Source: Sporodiniella umbellata
Taxonomy: Eukaryota; Mucoromycota; Mucoromycetes; Mucorales; Rhizopodaceae
Assembly: GCA_025677835.1 (NCBI GenBank)
Contig: JAIXMR010000033.1
Span: 124,001-188,000, forward strand
Direction: 5' to 3'
DNA: 64,000 nt
This document shows, piece after piece, positions 35,462 through 46,507 of the stretch (positions within the stretch are counted from its first letter, which is position 1; each line of letters starts with the position of its first letter). The notes below the pieces were generated by a model. It was not told where the DNA came from and ran no database searches. It saw only the letters and a program-made list of their open reading frames with translations. The position numbers and the translations under genes were made by a program.

Positions 35462-38400
35462 ATGTCTTCACCCGTTCAGCCTCCTCCTCCAAACATACGG
35501 TAAACATCACATTTACTCTGAAATAACAATAATAAAAAAAAAGAAAGTCCATGGCGAAAGTATGAAACGCTAATTTTGCTCTTTTTGAACTATGTAGTTC
35601 CCCTAATAATACTTCACAACAAGTGTCTCCTTATACTCATCATTTACCATTATCTAATTTACCGCCCAGAGCAACAGAGCTACCTTCTATACTTTCGGCC
35701 GCACAGAGTAGTGCTTCACCTTCTAACTACGTGCCTCATTCGCTCCCGCCTCCTAGTACAATGACTGAGCAGACTGTTTTGCCGCCATCTCACATTCCTT
35801 CGCGTACGTCTACACCGCCTACTGTTGTTCGTGTACCTACACCAGAAAACCAAAACGGATATCGACCGCTCAACGTAAGAGACGCTTTGACTTATCTTGA
35901 CCAAGTCAAAGTAAGATTCTCTGACCAACCTGAAGTTTACAACCGATTTTTAGATATCATGAAAGACTTCAAAAGCCAAGTGTAAGTCATACTAGAAAGA
36001 AAAAAACAAATAAAGAGTTTGGAACTAATGGAATGCGACTCTGTTAGAATTGATACACCAGGTGTTATCGACCGCGTTTCCACCTTGTTTAAAGGACACC
36101 CGACCTTAATATCTGGATTTAATACCTTTTTGCCACCAGGTTATCGTATTGAATGTTCTACCGACCCTCGTGAGCCTGATCTTATCACCGTCACAACCCC
36201 GAGCGGAGTCACGACGACGACCGGCAGACGACATCCTTTGGATCAAGATATGCCGCCTGCCTACTACCCTTATATCCACAATCCACCTTTACCGCCTCAA
36301 ATATATCGACCTCCTCCTCCCCCTCCCCCTCCACCTGCTTCAGGAATTCCTCGACATAGACCCTCAGAAGAAGAAGAATCTCCTTTGGAATTCAATCACG
36401 CCATCAACTATGTCAATCGAATCAAGGTAAGAACAAGACACAATTCTTTCTTTGCTCATGTTTTTATTTTTAGAATCGATACGCTCGTGAGCCCGATGTG
36501 TACAAACAGTTTTTGGAAATCTTACAGACCTATCAGAAAGACAATAAACCGATTCAAGAAGTAAGTCAAAGTAGGATGAGACCTATGGAGACATTTACTA
36601 AACAACGCCAGGTCTATTCACATGTACAATACTTGTTTCATGGCGCCCCTGATCTTTTAGAGGAATTCAAACAGTTCTTGCCAGACATCACCGGCCAGCC
36701 ATCTTTATTTGATTCCATGGGATCCAAAAGAAACAACAACAAAAGAAAACGATCCAATGCAAGTATCTTTACATGTCTTTTTTCTTGAGTATACTCACAT
36801 TTATATAGAAACGGCCCAAATATAAAGAAAACGGATTCAGTTTTTCGAGCTTTGATGCCTCTAAACCTGCTGTATCTACTGAAGAAATTGAACTTTTTGA
36901 ACGGATCCGTAAACATATCGGTAACAAGCCCTCTTATGAAGAGTTTTTGAAAACCCTCAATTTGTACACACAACATATCATTACGATGGACACCTTGGTG
37001 GAACAAGTCTCAGTCTTTATCGGCAACAATCGAGAGCTATCAGATTGGTTCAAGAGCATGATTGGGTACGAGCCGAAAGAGAGCGTAGTAGAAAAGCCGA
37101 TGCATTCAGTGCCTAAGCCAGACCTGAACACCTGCCAGACCACAGGTACTCATGAAAGCCCGAGTTATCGTGTGGTACCGAAAGAATGGCAAAACCAACC
37201 TTGCTCGGGTCGAGATCAGCTCTGTTGGGAGGTCCTGAATGATGAATACGTCTCCCACCCAATCTGGGCCAGTGAAGAGGATGGGTTTGTGGCTTCGAAG
37301 AAAAGCCAGTATGAAGAAGCCATGCATCGATGTGAAGAGGAGCGGTACGAACACAACGTGATTATCGACGCTAACTTGACTGTCATTGCGCTGCTGGAGC
37401 CCATCAGCCAACGCATTGAGCAAATGACAGACGAGGAAAAAGCTAACTTTAAAATGAAACCTGGACTGGGTGGTGAGTCAGTAACAATCTATGAACGTAT
37501 CATCAAGAAAATATACGAAAAAGAACGTGGACTGGAAATTATTGAACTCTTATACTCCAACCCCTCCCTGGTGGTGCCCATCGTTCTCAAACGTCTGAAA
37601 CAGAAAGACGAAGAGTGGAAAAGCTCTCAAAGAGAATGGAACAAAATCTGGCGAGAACTTGACGCAAGAAACTTTTATCGGGCACTGGACTACCAAGGTA
37701 TCACTTTCAAGAGCAACGATCGAAAAGCCATGGCTCCTAAGGCATTGGTCAGCGAAATTGAAAATGCCGTCCAGCAAGACAAAAAGAAAAAAAGAAAGGA
37801 TGTAGACAGAGCTTATCAATTCAAATATGACTTTAAGGACAAAGAGCTTTATAAAGATGTCACTCGCGTTATTTACTCGTTCGTCGATCGACAGTCTGGC
37901 TATACCAACAGTGACCGAGAAAGAGTCCGTCTGTTCATCCAGACATTTATCCCGCTTTACTTCCAAGTAGATCAAGTGGAATCCGAAGAAGACAGCCACA
38001 GCATGCATTATAAGAACGAAGACGATATCGTAGAGGAAGAGGACGATAACCGTTCGACAAACACAGACGAGTCTGATACTGAACGAAAAAGCAAGCGCAT
38101 GCTTGCGAAAAGTAGTAGACATGACGATGATCAAGCTATGGACTTGCTTCGTGATCTATTGACAAAAAATCCAGAGCCTACATGTTCAGAAGATAAGAGT
38201 AGGGACAGCTTATCCCACAAAGCAGCTTCTATGGTTGCACCTTATAATACCCAAAAGCGAAAAATATACACTCTGTTTTCAAATACATCGTTTTATTGTT
38301 TCTTTAGACTCTATCAGGTAAAAAAAAAAAAAAAAAGTCTGATTGCTTATTGGCGCCTGCTATTAGATGCTTTATGAAAGGCTGGATAGATTAAAAACAC

Positions 38401-39466
38401 TCAATAACACAATGGAAAAAATCCCAATGAATGAAAAGCGTGCCAATAAGGTTGCTATTGACCTTGGTCTCTACAGCGCACGATACGAAGGTATACATTT
38501 TTTTTTTTTTTTTTTGGATCCTTGTAACTCATTGTTGTATTAGATGTGGATCTATCCAAAGGCTACTATCAAACCGTACTATCTCTAATAGACAAGTTTT
38601 TTGATGGTGATATTGATCAAACATTGTTTGAAGAATATACTCGATATATATTTGTTACGGATGCCTACCTTCTTTTCGCTATCGACAAGCTTGTTCACAC
38701 TATGGTCAAACAGGTAATACCAGATTCTTTCTAGACGGCTTCAACGGCTCACCATGATGTATATAGATACAAACAATTGTCACTGAAATCAAATCAGTTG
38801 AGCTTATGTGTCTGTTCAAATCAGACAAAGCTCTAGAATTCAACACCTTCAAAACGTCCACGTCGTATATGTCGAAAGCTAAAGACATTATTGGATTTTC
38901 AGACAACTTGTATAAAATTAGTTTTGTAAGTGTATTGTCTTCTCCCTGTTTTTTGGATCTAACACGAGACATAGGACAACCAAGCACTATCAATGACTAT
39001 CCAACTGGTCAATAGTGAAGAACATACCTCCGAACCTTTAGAAGGCAGATACAACAATTATGTATCGAGCTATATGAACTGGGCAGATCCAACAGACAAT
39101 GTGGATGTGTCATTACTAAAGCCATCTTTCTTGCACCGGTAAGCTTGTCATAAACCAAGGCTGAAAAATCCAAAATTTACGTTTCCCTCTCTTTTCTTTT
39201 TTTCTAGTGATCTAAGCCGACGTTCTTTAGATAAAGTGTTTGCAAAATCTAAGCTCCAGTACAAGATAGATCCTAACAGTTATCATCTATACTACACTAT
39301 TGGGTCAGAGGATATCCTTATACATCCTAAAAATACCCTAGGGACAAAAAAACTGCGTCAACAGACACAGCCCTCCATCCTGGCCACAGGCTGGTCCAAA
39401 GGATTGGATGAAGAAACTTGTGCTAAAATAGAAAAGGATACAGAGTTATTGTTCAAGAAACAATAA
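35462..39466 (+). CDS. SIN3: SIN3 transcriptional co-repressor scaffold
   Basis: SIN3 scaffolds the Rpd3-type histone deacetylase complex in the nucleus. Eleven exons: 35462-35499, 35598-35981, 36048-36426, 36474-36560, 36612-36758, 36809-38317, 38367-38490, 38544-38713, 38767-38925, 38975-39138 and 39208-39466, giving 1139 aa. Three PAH domains: PAH1 about 103-180 ([18 protein letters not shown]), PAH2 about 253-325 ([20 protein letters not shown]) and PAH3 about 364-430 ([20 protein letters not shown]). The HDAC-interaction domain follows ([20 protein letters not shown]), then a C-terminal SIN3 domain ([15 protein letters not shown]). The protein is shorter than yeast Sin3, and I could not place a fourth PAH. 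Exon 5 to 6 requires a GC-AG intron. It converges on the kinase gene, with 42 bp between stop codons. Confidence 0.95.
36759..36808 (+). other. GC-AG intron in SIN3
   Basis: The frame of exon 5 joins that of exon 6 only if the intron begins GCAAGT at 36759 and ends ATAG at 36808. The GT two bases further on leaves one extra base and an immediate stop. GCAAGT is the usual form of the non-canonical GC donor. Confidence 0.75.
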
Positions 39467-39508
39467 CGACAATAACGATAATAATAATAATAAAAAAAAA
39501 AAACAGAA

Positions 39509-42500
39509 TTATTTATTTGCACAGTATTCTTCGAGTTTTTTAGACAATACGTGTTTAGTGACAGGCTTACTTAGAACATCATCAAAAATCTTTTTTTGTT
39601 GCACTGTAAATTCATAAGCTGTAACTGCAATGATGGGGGTATCTCGATTTTTGTTTTTAGAAGATTTGATCATTCGTGCTGCGGTCTCGCCATCAACTGT
39701 ACAAAGTTAGTATCTTTTGATATGGCTTTTTTTTTTTTTTTTTTTTTTTCCACTTACTAATAGGCATACGAATGTCCAAGAATATAATATCAAAACGCAC
39801 ATCCTCCATAGCAGACCGAATTGCCTGTGCACCGTTTCTAACAATCACACATTGACAGTGAAGTGCTCTCAAAATTGTTTCAATAATCTTGCAGCTAATG
39901 GGGTTATCGTCCGCTACCAGACAGTATATCTGTTTTGTTTTTGCAATATCTTCCGATGGTTTTTTTGTCAGTTCAACACTCTTGGGTGTCGTAGGCGTTT
40001 TCTCTTTTTTCTGAAGAGGATGCAGACGCGGACTAGGCGTACTGCAACTTTCATTGGCACTATCAAGGATCGACATAGATGCCGACCTAGATCGTTGGGG
40101 ATGAGAATCCTTCAATACTTTGGAGGACGAAGGTGAAACAGACAACTCGATGCTGTCATTTCGAATTTTTCGAATCTTATCTTCATTTGCCTTCTCAAGA
40201 ACAGGTAGATTTTTAAAGTTGAAGGTTCCAAAGTCATCTTCTCTGGTCAGTACGTTTTTGGGATTTTGTTCTCGAATAATAGCCTGAGCACGCTGTACTT
40301 GAGCAATCGAGGTATCGTCAAGCATAGTAGCTCCACGTGCGTCGAAATAGTCAGTGTCCTCAGCACTTTCAGGCTGTGGTACAAAGGATGGGGATTCGGT
40401 AAGAAGGGTGTCCCATTGGATGTTTTGAAAGAACGGGTGTTCCTTTACTTCTTTTGCGCCGTTATAACCCAATCTTTGGGTAGGATCAGGTGTCATTAGA
40501 CGCTTCATAAAATCGCGTGCTTCAGGTGAAACAGATATATGGTCATGCCAATCAATACGGCATGAAAGAATGTTTTCAAATACTTTGTCTGGTGTTTCTG
40601 CATGGAAAGGTGGGATGCCATACAAGAACTCGTAACATATAACACCTAAAGCCCACTGTGATTTGTTAGTTTAGCTCAAGAATCTGTTGGATCTTACCCA
40701 ATCAACCATCGAATCTTGGCCGGTGCCTAGAATACTTTCTGGTGCTAAATAGTCTGGTGTCCCTACGGCCTGACGAGAAGTTGTTCCTTTGGAGCTATCT
40801 ACAAGTGCAGTAGATAACGGACGCCGTTGTGGTCTTGAATCCGAAGAAGTTGTCTCACTGTTTGAGTTTGGGCCGAATAGTAGACTAAAATATGAATGGC
40901 GGTAGACAGCCTCTTCTGTTGCATCTGCAGGAGACTGTGGCGGGGTTCCTGACCTTGAAGGAGCCGGGGACTCGGGAAACTGATATGTTTGTGTTGTGGT
41001 CAGTTCATCGCGTACGCGGCGATCCAAGAAGCCGATACGCGAGAGTCCAAAATCAGTCAGTTTTAAATGTCCATTATGATCAATAAGCAGATTGTCTGGT
41101 TTCAAGTCACTGTTTTATATATATATATATATAAATGTTAGATGGGATATCTTTTTTTTTTTTTTTCTATTACCGATGAACAATGTTTTTGTTTTGCAAA
41201 TATTCCAGTCCAAGTGTCACCTCTGCTAAATAGTTGCGTGCCCAGTCTTCATTTAGACTACCAATGACTTTGATTAATGCGGAGCAGTCCCCACCATTGA
41301 GATATTCTAAAACTAGATAAAGATAGTCTTTGGATTGAAAGGTATAGTAAAGTTTGGTAACAAAAGGACTGTCTGTTTGGGACATGAGAATCATTCTTTC
41401 AGCCTTTACATTTGTCACTTGGTTTTTGGCAATCATGTCTGATTTTTTCAAGAATTTGATAGCGTAGTAATCGCCTGTTATGCGTTTCTTGGCGAGAAAG
41501 ACAGAACCAAAAGCGCCTTTACTAATAGGCTTGATAATATCAAAATCTTTAATGCTAGGAAAAGTGGGCCGTGAACAGACAGGAGCGTGTAGAGGTGAGG
41601 AAGGTGATTTTCCAGGTATAAGAGGGGTATTGGATCCTGAGGAAAGGCATTTGCTGAGTGAATTTTTGGGCGATCCAACCGGGGTTTCTATGATTTCCAT
41701 ATCTACAATCGGTGCGTGGGGTGCCAGCAGTTTTACTTGGCTGTTGGATTGTTGTCTACGCCTCCAAGATTTGATACGGCCTAAGAGACCTTTCTTTGAG
41801 CTTCTCTTCTTTTTTTTTTTTTCTTGTGGCAAAACAAACTCTGTCCAGTTTGGTTTTTGCTGTGTAGTTTTCTGGAATTCTTCTCTGGCACGACCGTTGT
41901 ACTCCAATCGATCTCTCATACGATTGACAGAGTCAACTTTGTTTTTTATAAGGTCTTCAACATCTTTGACCAAGAGACGAACCGAGTGGTCGTCTGTAGT
42001 CGGCGGGCGCCAGTAGAGAATTTGAACCATTTTGTCTTTGGAGCGAGGAGATTGTGGACTTGTATTCTCGATTTCTTCTTCTGCGGTTCCAGGCATAGAA
42101 ATACTGATGGCCGTTTCCAGTATCTCCAAAAGATCTTGATAGACGTCAATCTCAGCTTTTTTGATATCTATAGGATGTAGTGCTTCATCCAAAGGTAAGT
42201 CGTCACCAAACAATGAATCGTTGTCGTTACTGTCGTCTTTGTTTGTATCTTCTACACTCTCTCCTTTTTCAAGTCTTTCGACAATCGATTGGGCCTCACT
42301 CATTTTCTCATGTATTGAATGCTTGATATCTAACATGTCATCATTGTAACTGTTGATATCCATCTCGTTTTGGTGTATTTCTACACACAGCTCGGAATGT
42401 TGTTCGAAAAACGCAGCTACTACCCATCGTTCACATACGTTGCAAAGTACAGGAGGCAAAGCCAAAATCTTTTCTAGAGATATTGTTTCTTCTGATAGAT

Positions 42501-44967
42501 ATGCAAAAGGCTCTGACTTTGATCTCGTTCTGCAGGTCTGGTCTGTTATTTCATTGTACGTATCCGGCCTGATCACCCACATGGTATGACTAGGATTGCC
42601 TGTTACTCGATTATACATCAACATGCCTTTGCCTTCCACATGGATAGAGCCGTCCAGAGTGGAAACACAAAACTTTTTCTCAACCGTGTGTGAATCGTCT
42701 TTTAAGAGTTCCTGAGTAGCTAAATCAAGCACTTGCTTGTCATTTTGGGATAGCACATCAGTTATGTTTTTACCAATGACAAATTGCGGGTCTGATCTAT
42801 CGTAACTAATGAGTCCTAGAGAAAAAAAAAAAAAAAAAAAAAAGAGGATATGAACTGAAATGCATTACCCTATGACCTCCTTCCAAATCGGACTCACGTA
42901 TTGAATTGTATGGTCCAGACCAAGTTCAAGTATAATGGTTGAGTTTTGTATTGGCTTTTCGTCCATCGAGGGATTACTTTCTTCATAGATGGGTGATTGC
43001 ACTCTTTTAGAAGATCCATCTAACGACATATCATCCTCATCTTCTGTTTCCATTTTTGAAAAGTTACTGTTAGAGTCTTCTGTATCGCTAGGATGAATGG
43101 AGGATGAAGATGTGGTTGAAAAGGACCAGAACTTTTTTTCAGCTTCCCACCATTCTGTAACGCGGCTGAAAGCAGCGACACATAACAAAAGTCTTACGTA
43201 CCATTCGCGGCAAGGCCACGCCCCATTTTTGTCCCATCGACAGCCTATCTCCCGCAAGTTTGAAACGGCCTCTGCGCATGCACCTGTTGTTTCTAGAATA
43301 TCATCCAATGAAGTGTCCATAACGTGTTGAGCGAGTGTGATCAAGTCTTGTAGGGTTAAGATAAAGGGCGTTGGTAGATAGGAATCTTCCGAGATCATTG
43401 TTACATTTGTATCAAACTTTTTTTCTTCTTCTTCCAAAGAAGCCAAGCTTCGTTTGTGAGGCAAACAACTTTTAGGCTTTGTATCTTTAGACGCTTCAGC
43501 GTCTTCTTCATCAGAAATAGCCTGCACCACCTCATCCTTGTTCTCTACATACTGCAAGCCGCGTTCAACATATTCGTTCAGGCCATCAATGATTTGACGT
43601 AGTTCGGTATTGCATGCCTCTTTGGCAAACTCAAGTCGTGCCTTGATCGAACACTGTACTTGGCTGGTCAAATCCTGTCTGTAGTTTCCCGAAAATCGAT
43701 AGCCCACTTGCTTGGGTTGTGAATAAGCTTCGGCACCTGTTCTTACGGTCTGCCACCAGTCCCACACCTGGCTGACCACGGCTGAATCCAAAGAACGACG
43801 CCTCATCTCTTGGTCCTTGATAACTTTATACTCCTCAAGCCAATCCACCCAAGGAATATGATTCACTAGTCTGTTTGAACTCCATTCTTCTGGATCGGTG
43901 ACAAGGATAGTAGGTCTTTCGTCGCTGGTTCTCCGGGGCGGATTGGGCACGTCTGGCTCATGCATCTGTAAGCTACACCATCGTCGAATTTTTGCAGATC
44001 TGGACATATAAAGCTTTTTGGCATAGTCTGAAGGATCGTCAGGAGAAGAAGGTAGGTCTATAGAAAAATCAATACGGACGTTCTTTTCTTGTCCTATTCT
44101 CACTTTTGGGTGGCCCTGAAAAATAATCTTGGTTCAAAAGCATGGCAGGGTAAAGAGGGGTGTCTTGTCTGTCCAGAGAATCAAAACTAGTCCCACGTGA
44201 TGCCTCTAAATCCATCTCCAGCCCATCCTTATCCATTCTTGATCTCCGCTTAAGCTGTCTCCTTAAAAGTGTTGACAATGAGCTCTCGGGTGAATAAATC
44301 AACGGGTCTTCTTCCATGGCTGAACGAGGGCGTGGCGATTGTAGTTTCATTCGGTCTAAACAAAAATAAGTTTGAGGCTTTATGTGTTAAGTTCAATACA
44401 TAATGAAGAAATCGAAGAGTGTGTATCGTCGCTGGTATCGGTAATAATAGAGGAAACGGATGATTTGCGTTCATGGCAGGGTTCGCCTTCTCTCTTGGTA
44501 GAGCTCGATGCCGATAGCGTGTCGTGTCGTACCTGTCTATCCTGCCTGAGCTGAGAGAGCGACCCAGACTTCAGGTCGGTCGATCTTAATGGTGCAATCA
44601 ACGGTTTAAGGTCATGAGACGAATCGATCCAACTAGCTCGCTTGGATCTTACCAGGTATTTGCCTCCACTGCCTGCAGGTGAACTTGAAAAACGTGGTGA
44701 ATAATCTGGATCGCTACCGGGACTACCGAATTCAAACATGCGCCGTTCATTGAATGAATGCGTAGGCGAAGAATGCCAATCGTCGTGATGGGCCGAAGGG
44801 TGTCTGGTCGGGATCGGCATAGCTTTGGGTGACGATGTAGAAAGCTCGGCTGAAGTTGTTATAGGGCTCATAGCCACAGGTGCAATGATAGGTGAGCGAT
44901 CGGGTAAGAGCTGAATAGCTCCATGACCTTCCGGTGGATTTTTTTGCTTGTCTTTTTGCTTATTCAT
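39509..44967 (-). CDS. RIM15: Rim15/Cek1-type protein kinase with PAS and response-regulator domains
   Basis: Rim15 kinases integrate nutrient signals (PKA, TOR) to drive quiescence and stress responses. Seven exons (minus): 44967-44400, 44355-44104, 44057-42869, 42805-41174, 41109-40698, 40655-39758 and 39696-39509, giving 1712 aa. A Ser-rich N-terminus is followed by a PAS domain near 655-740 (YVSPIWKEVIGYD). The AGC kinase domain spans about 1095-1430, with glycine loop GAFGSV, catalytic HRDLKPDN and DFG in KLTDFGLSR. A long Ser-rich insert precedes VGTPDYLAPE, the mark of the Rim15/MAST/Greatwall group. A C-terminal REC domain starts near 1594 with ADDNPIS, a phosphoacceptor-like FLDIRMPI and LSKPV. 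A further upstream coding exon is possible (see 44964-45179). Confidence 0.93.
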
Positions 44968-45179
44968 ACAATCGTGCCATTCACAATAGAAAGAAAAAAA
45001 AAAAAAACAAAAAAAAAACAAAAGCAAAAATAAGCGCAGAAATTAGCCTGTACGTCACACAGAACAATCGACATCAGTGATTGGTACAATGCTTCTAACA
45101 AGCAATGGTACAGCCAGTCAAAATAGATACTTTTGGCCAATGAAAACTTGGTTGATTCAAAATAATTTTCCAGAGCCAT
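44964..45179 (-). other. Possible alternative 5' coding exon of the Rim15-type kinase
   Basis: An open frame begins at ATG 45179 with a well-behaved sequence (MALENYFESTKFSLAKSIYF, then DWLYHCLLEALYQ). After VLCD a donor GTACAG could splice over a T-rich tract to an AAG acceptor just before QKDKQKNPPEG in exon 1 of the kinase model. That would replace the first three residues by about 42. It could instead be an upstream ORF or chance. The A20 run at 45191-45209 lies just upstream. Confidence 0.35.
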
Positions 45180-45455
45180 ATTCTTTAAAAAAAAAAAAAA
45201 AAAAAAAAAGCCTTGTCGTTTAGATTCTATAGCTCGTTCTGTAGATTAAGTGTAAGCCAACCCATGTTTTGGGTCACTTTTAAAGCTGACTGGTAAAAAG
45301 GCAGCAAGACCTCTTTTGAAAAGACGTTTATCTTCCTATTCTCACATGGCCTTCTTTGGGGGAGAAAATTGATACTCCGAAGCGCCTTTTTTTGGGAAAA
45401 TGGAACATGCAGTTTTTTTTTTTTTTTTTTTTTTTTTTTTCTTTTGTTTTCACCC

Positions 45456-46067
45456 ATGAAGATCACGGTTGAATCGCGTTCAAAGTCTAGAAGCTTTCCC
45501 TTGAGTTTGGAAGTGGAAGAGGATGCCAAAGTGAGTGTTGTTTCTGCCCACATCTTTAGGCAGTTCCCTCGCTATACTGTTGACCGTCAACGACTGACAA
45601 CAGAGGACAAGAAGGTGTTGGATGCCGACAAAACGTTGAGCCAAGAGGGCATCAAGCACAATGGGGTGATATACTTTAAGGATCTTGGACCCCAGATTGG
45701 CTGGCGTACAGTGTTTTTGATCGAGTACGGAGGACCTCTTTTGATTCATCCGTTATTTTACTATCTTTCAAAGTTCATCTATGGCAGTAGCTTTGTTCAC
45801 TCCAAGATGCAGACGGTGACCTACTTTATGGTCATGGCGCATTTTTTCAAGCGTGAGCTCGAGACACTCTTTGTGCATCGTTTTTCCCATGGCACGATGC
45901 CTTTCTTTAACGTTTTCAAAAACTCGGCTCACTACTGGTTGTTGTCTGGTGTCAATTTGGCCTTTTGGGTTTATGGACCTTGGTTTAGCCAGGGCAAAGC
46001 AGCTAGTATTCGTAACGATGTCTGGCTTTATGGCTCAGTAGCTGTGTTTGCTGTAAGACTGTTTGAT

Positions 46068-46109
<42 letters not shown>

Positions 46110-46490
46110 CTAACCCACTTTTTTGTAGTGGGCCGAAATCTCCAACTTCTTTACGCACATGACGCTTCGTAACCTTCGTCCTGCAGGCACCCGTGTTCGT
46201 GCTATTCCTTATGGTTACGGATTTGATTTGGTTTCTTGTCCCAATTACTTTTTTGAGTTTATTGCATGGACTTCTGTTTGTTTCCTTACAACTAGCTGGA
46301 GCGGTAAGAATAAAAACCAAAGAAAAAAAAAAAAAAAAAAAAAAAAATTAATGGTATTGGATTAGCATTTCTTTTTAACGCGGTTGCTACTGGTCAGATG
46401 TATATCTGGGCTGTAAAGAAGCACAAGGGATATCGAAAAGAGTTTAAAGACTATCCTCGTCGTCGTGCGATGTTTCCTTTTATTGCGTAA
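45456..46490 (+). CDS. TSC13: Very-long-chain trans-2-enoyl-CoA reductase
   Basis: Catalyses the last, NADPH-dependent step of very-long-chain fatty acid elongation in the ER membrane. Three exons: 45456-46052, 46129-46303 and 46366-46490, giving 298 aa (yeast Tsc13 310). An N-terminal ubiquitin-like region (MKITVESRSKSRSFPLSLEV) precedes the steroid-5-alpha-reductase-type membrane domain. Landmarks are GPQIGWRTVFLIEYGGPLL, HFFKRELETLFVHRFSHGTM, THMTLRNLRPAGTR and IPYGYGFDLVSCPNYFFE. The C-terminus reads HKGYRKEFKDYPRRRAMFPF, with the conserved Tyr and Pro of the catalytic end. Exon 2 is preceded by a pure T-run/A-run tract of 38 nt. It converges with the carnitine acyltransferase gene, leaving 17 bp between stops. 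Confidence 0.95.
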
Positions 46491-46507
46491 ATGATAATAA
46501 AAGCTAA

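Noticed and set aside
37550..38134. 194-codon minus-strand ORF
   Set aside because: Antisense to the SIN3 HDAC-interaction and C-terminal region, which is strongly conserved on the plus strand.
41480..42016. 178-codon plus-strand ORF
   Set aside because: Antisense to the linker and kinase start of the Rim15-type gene.
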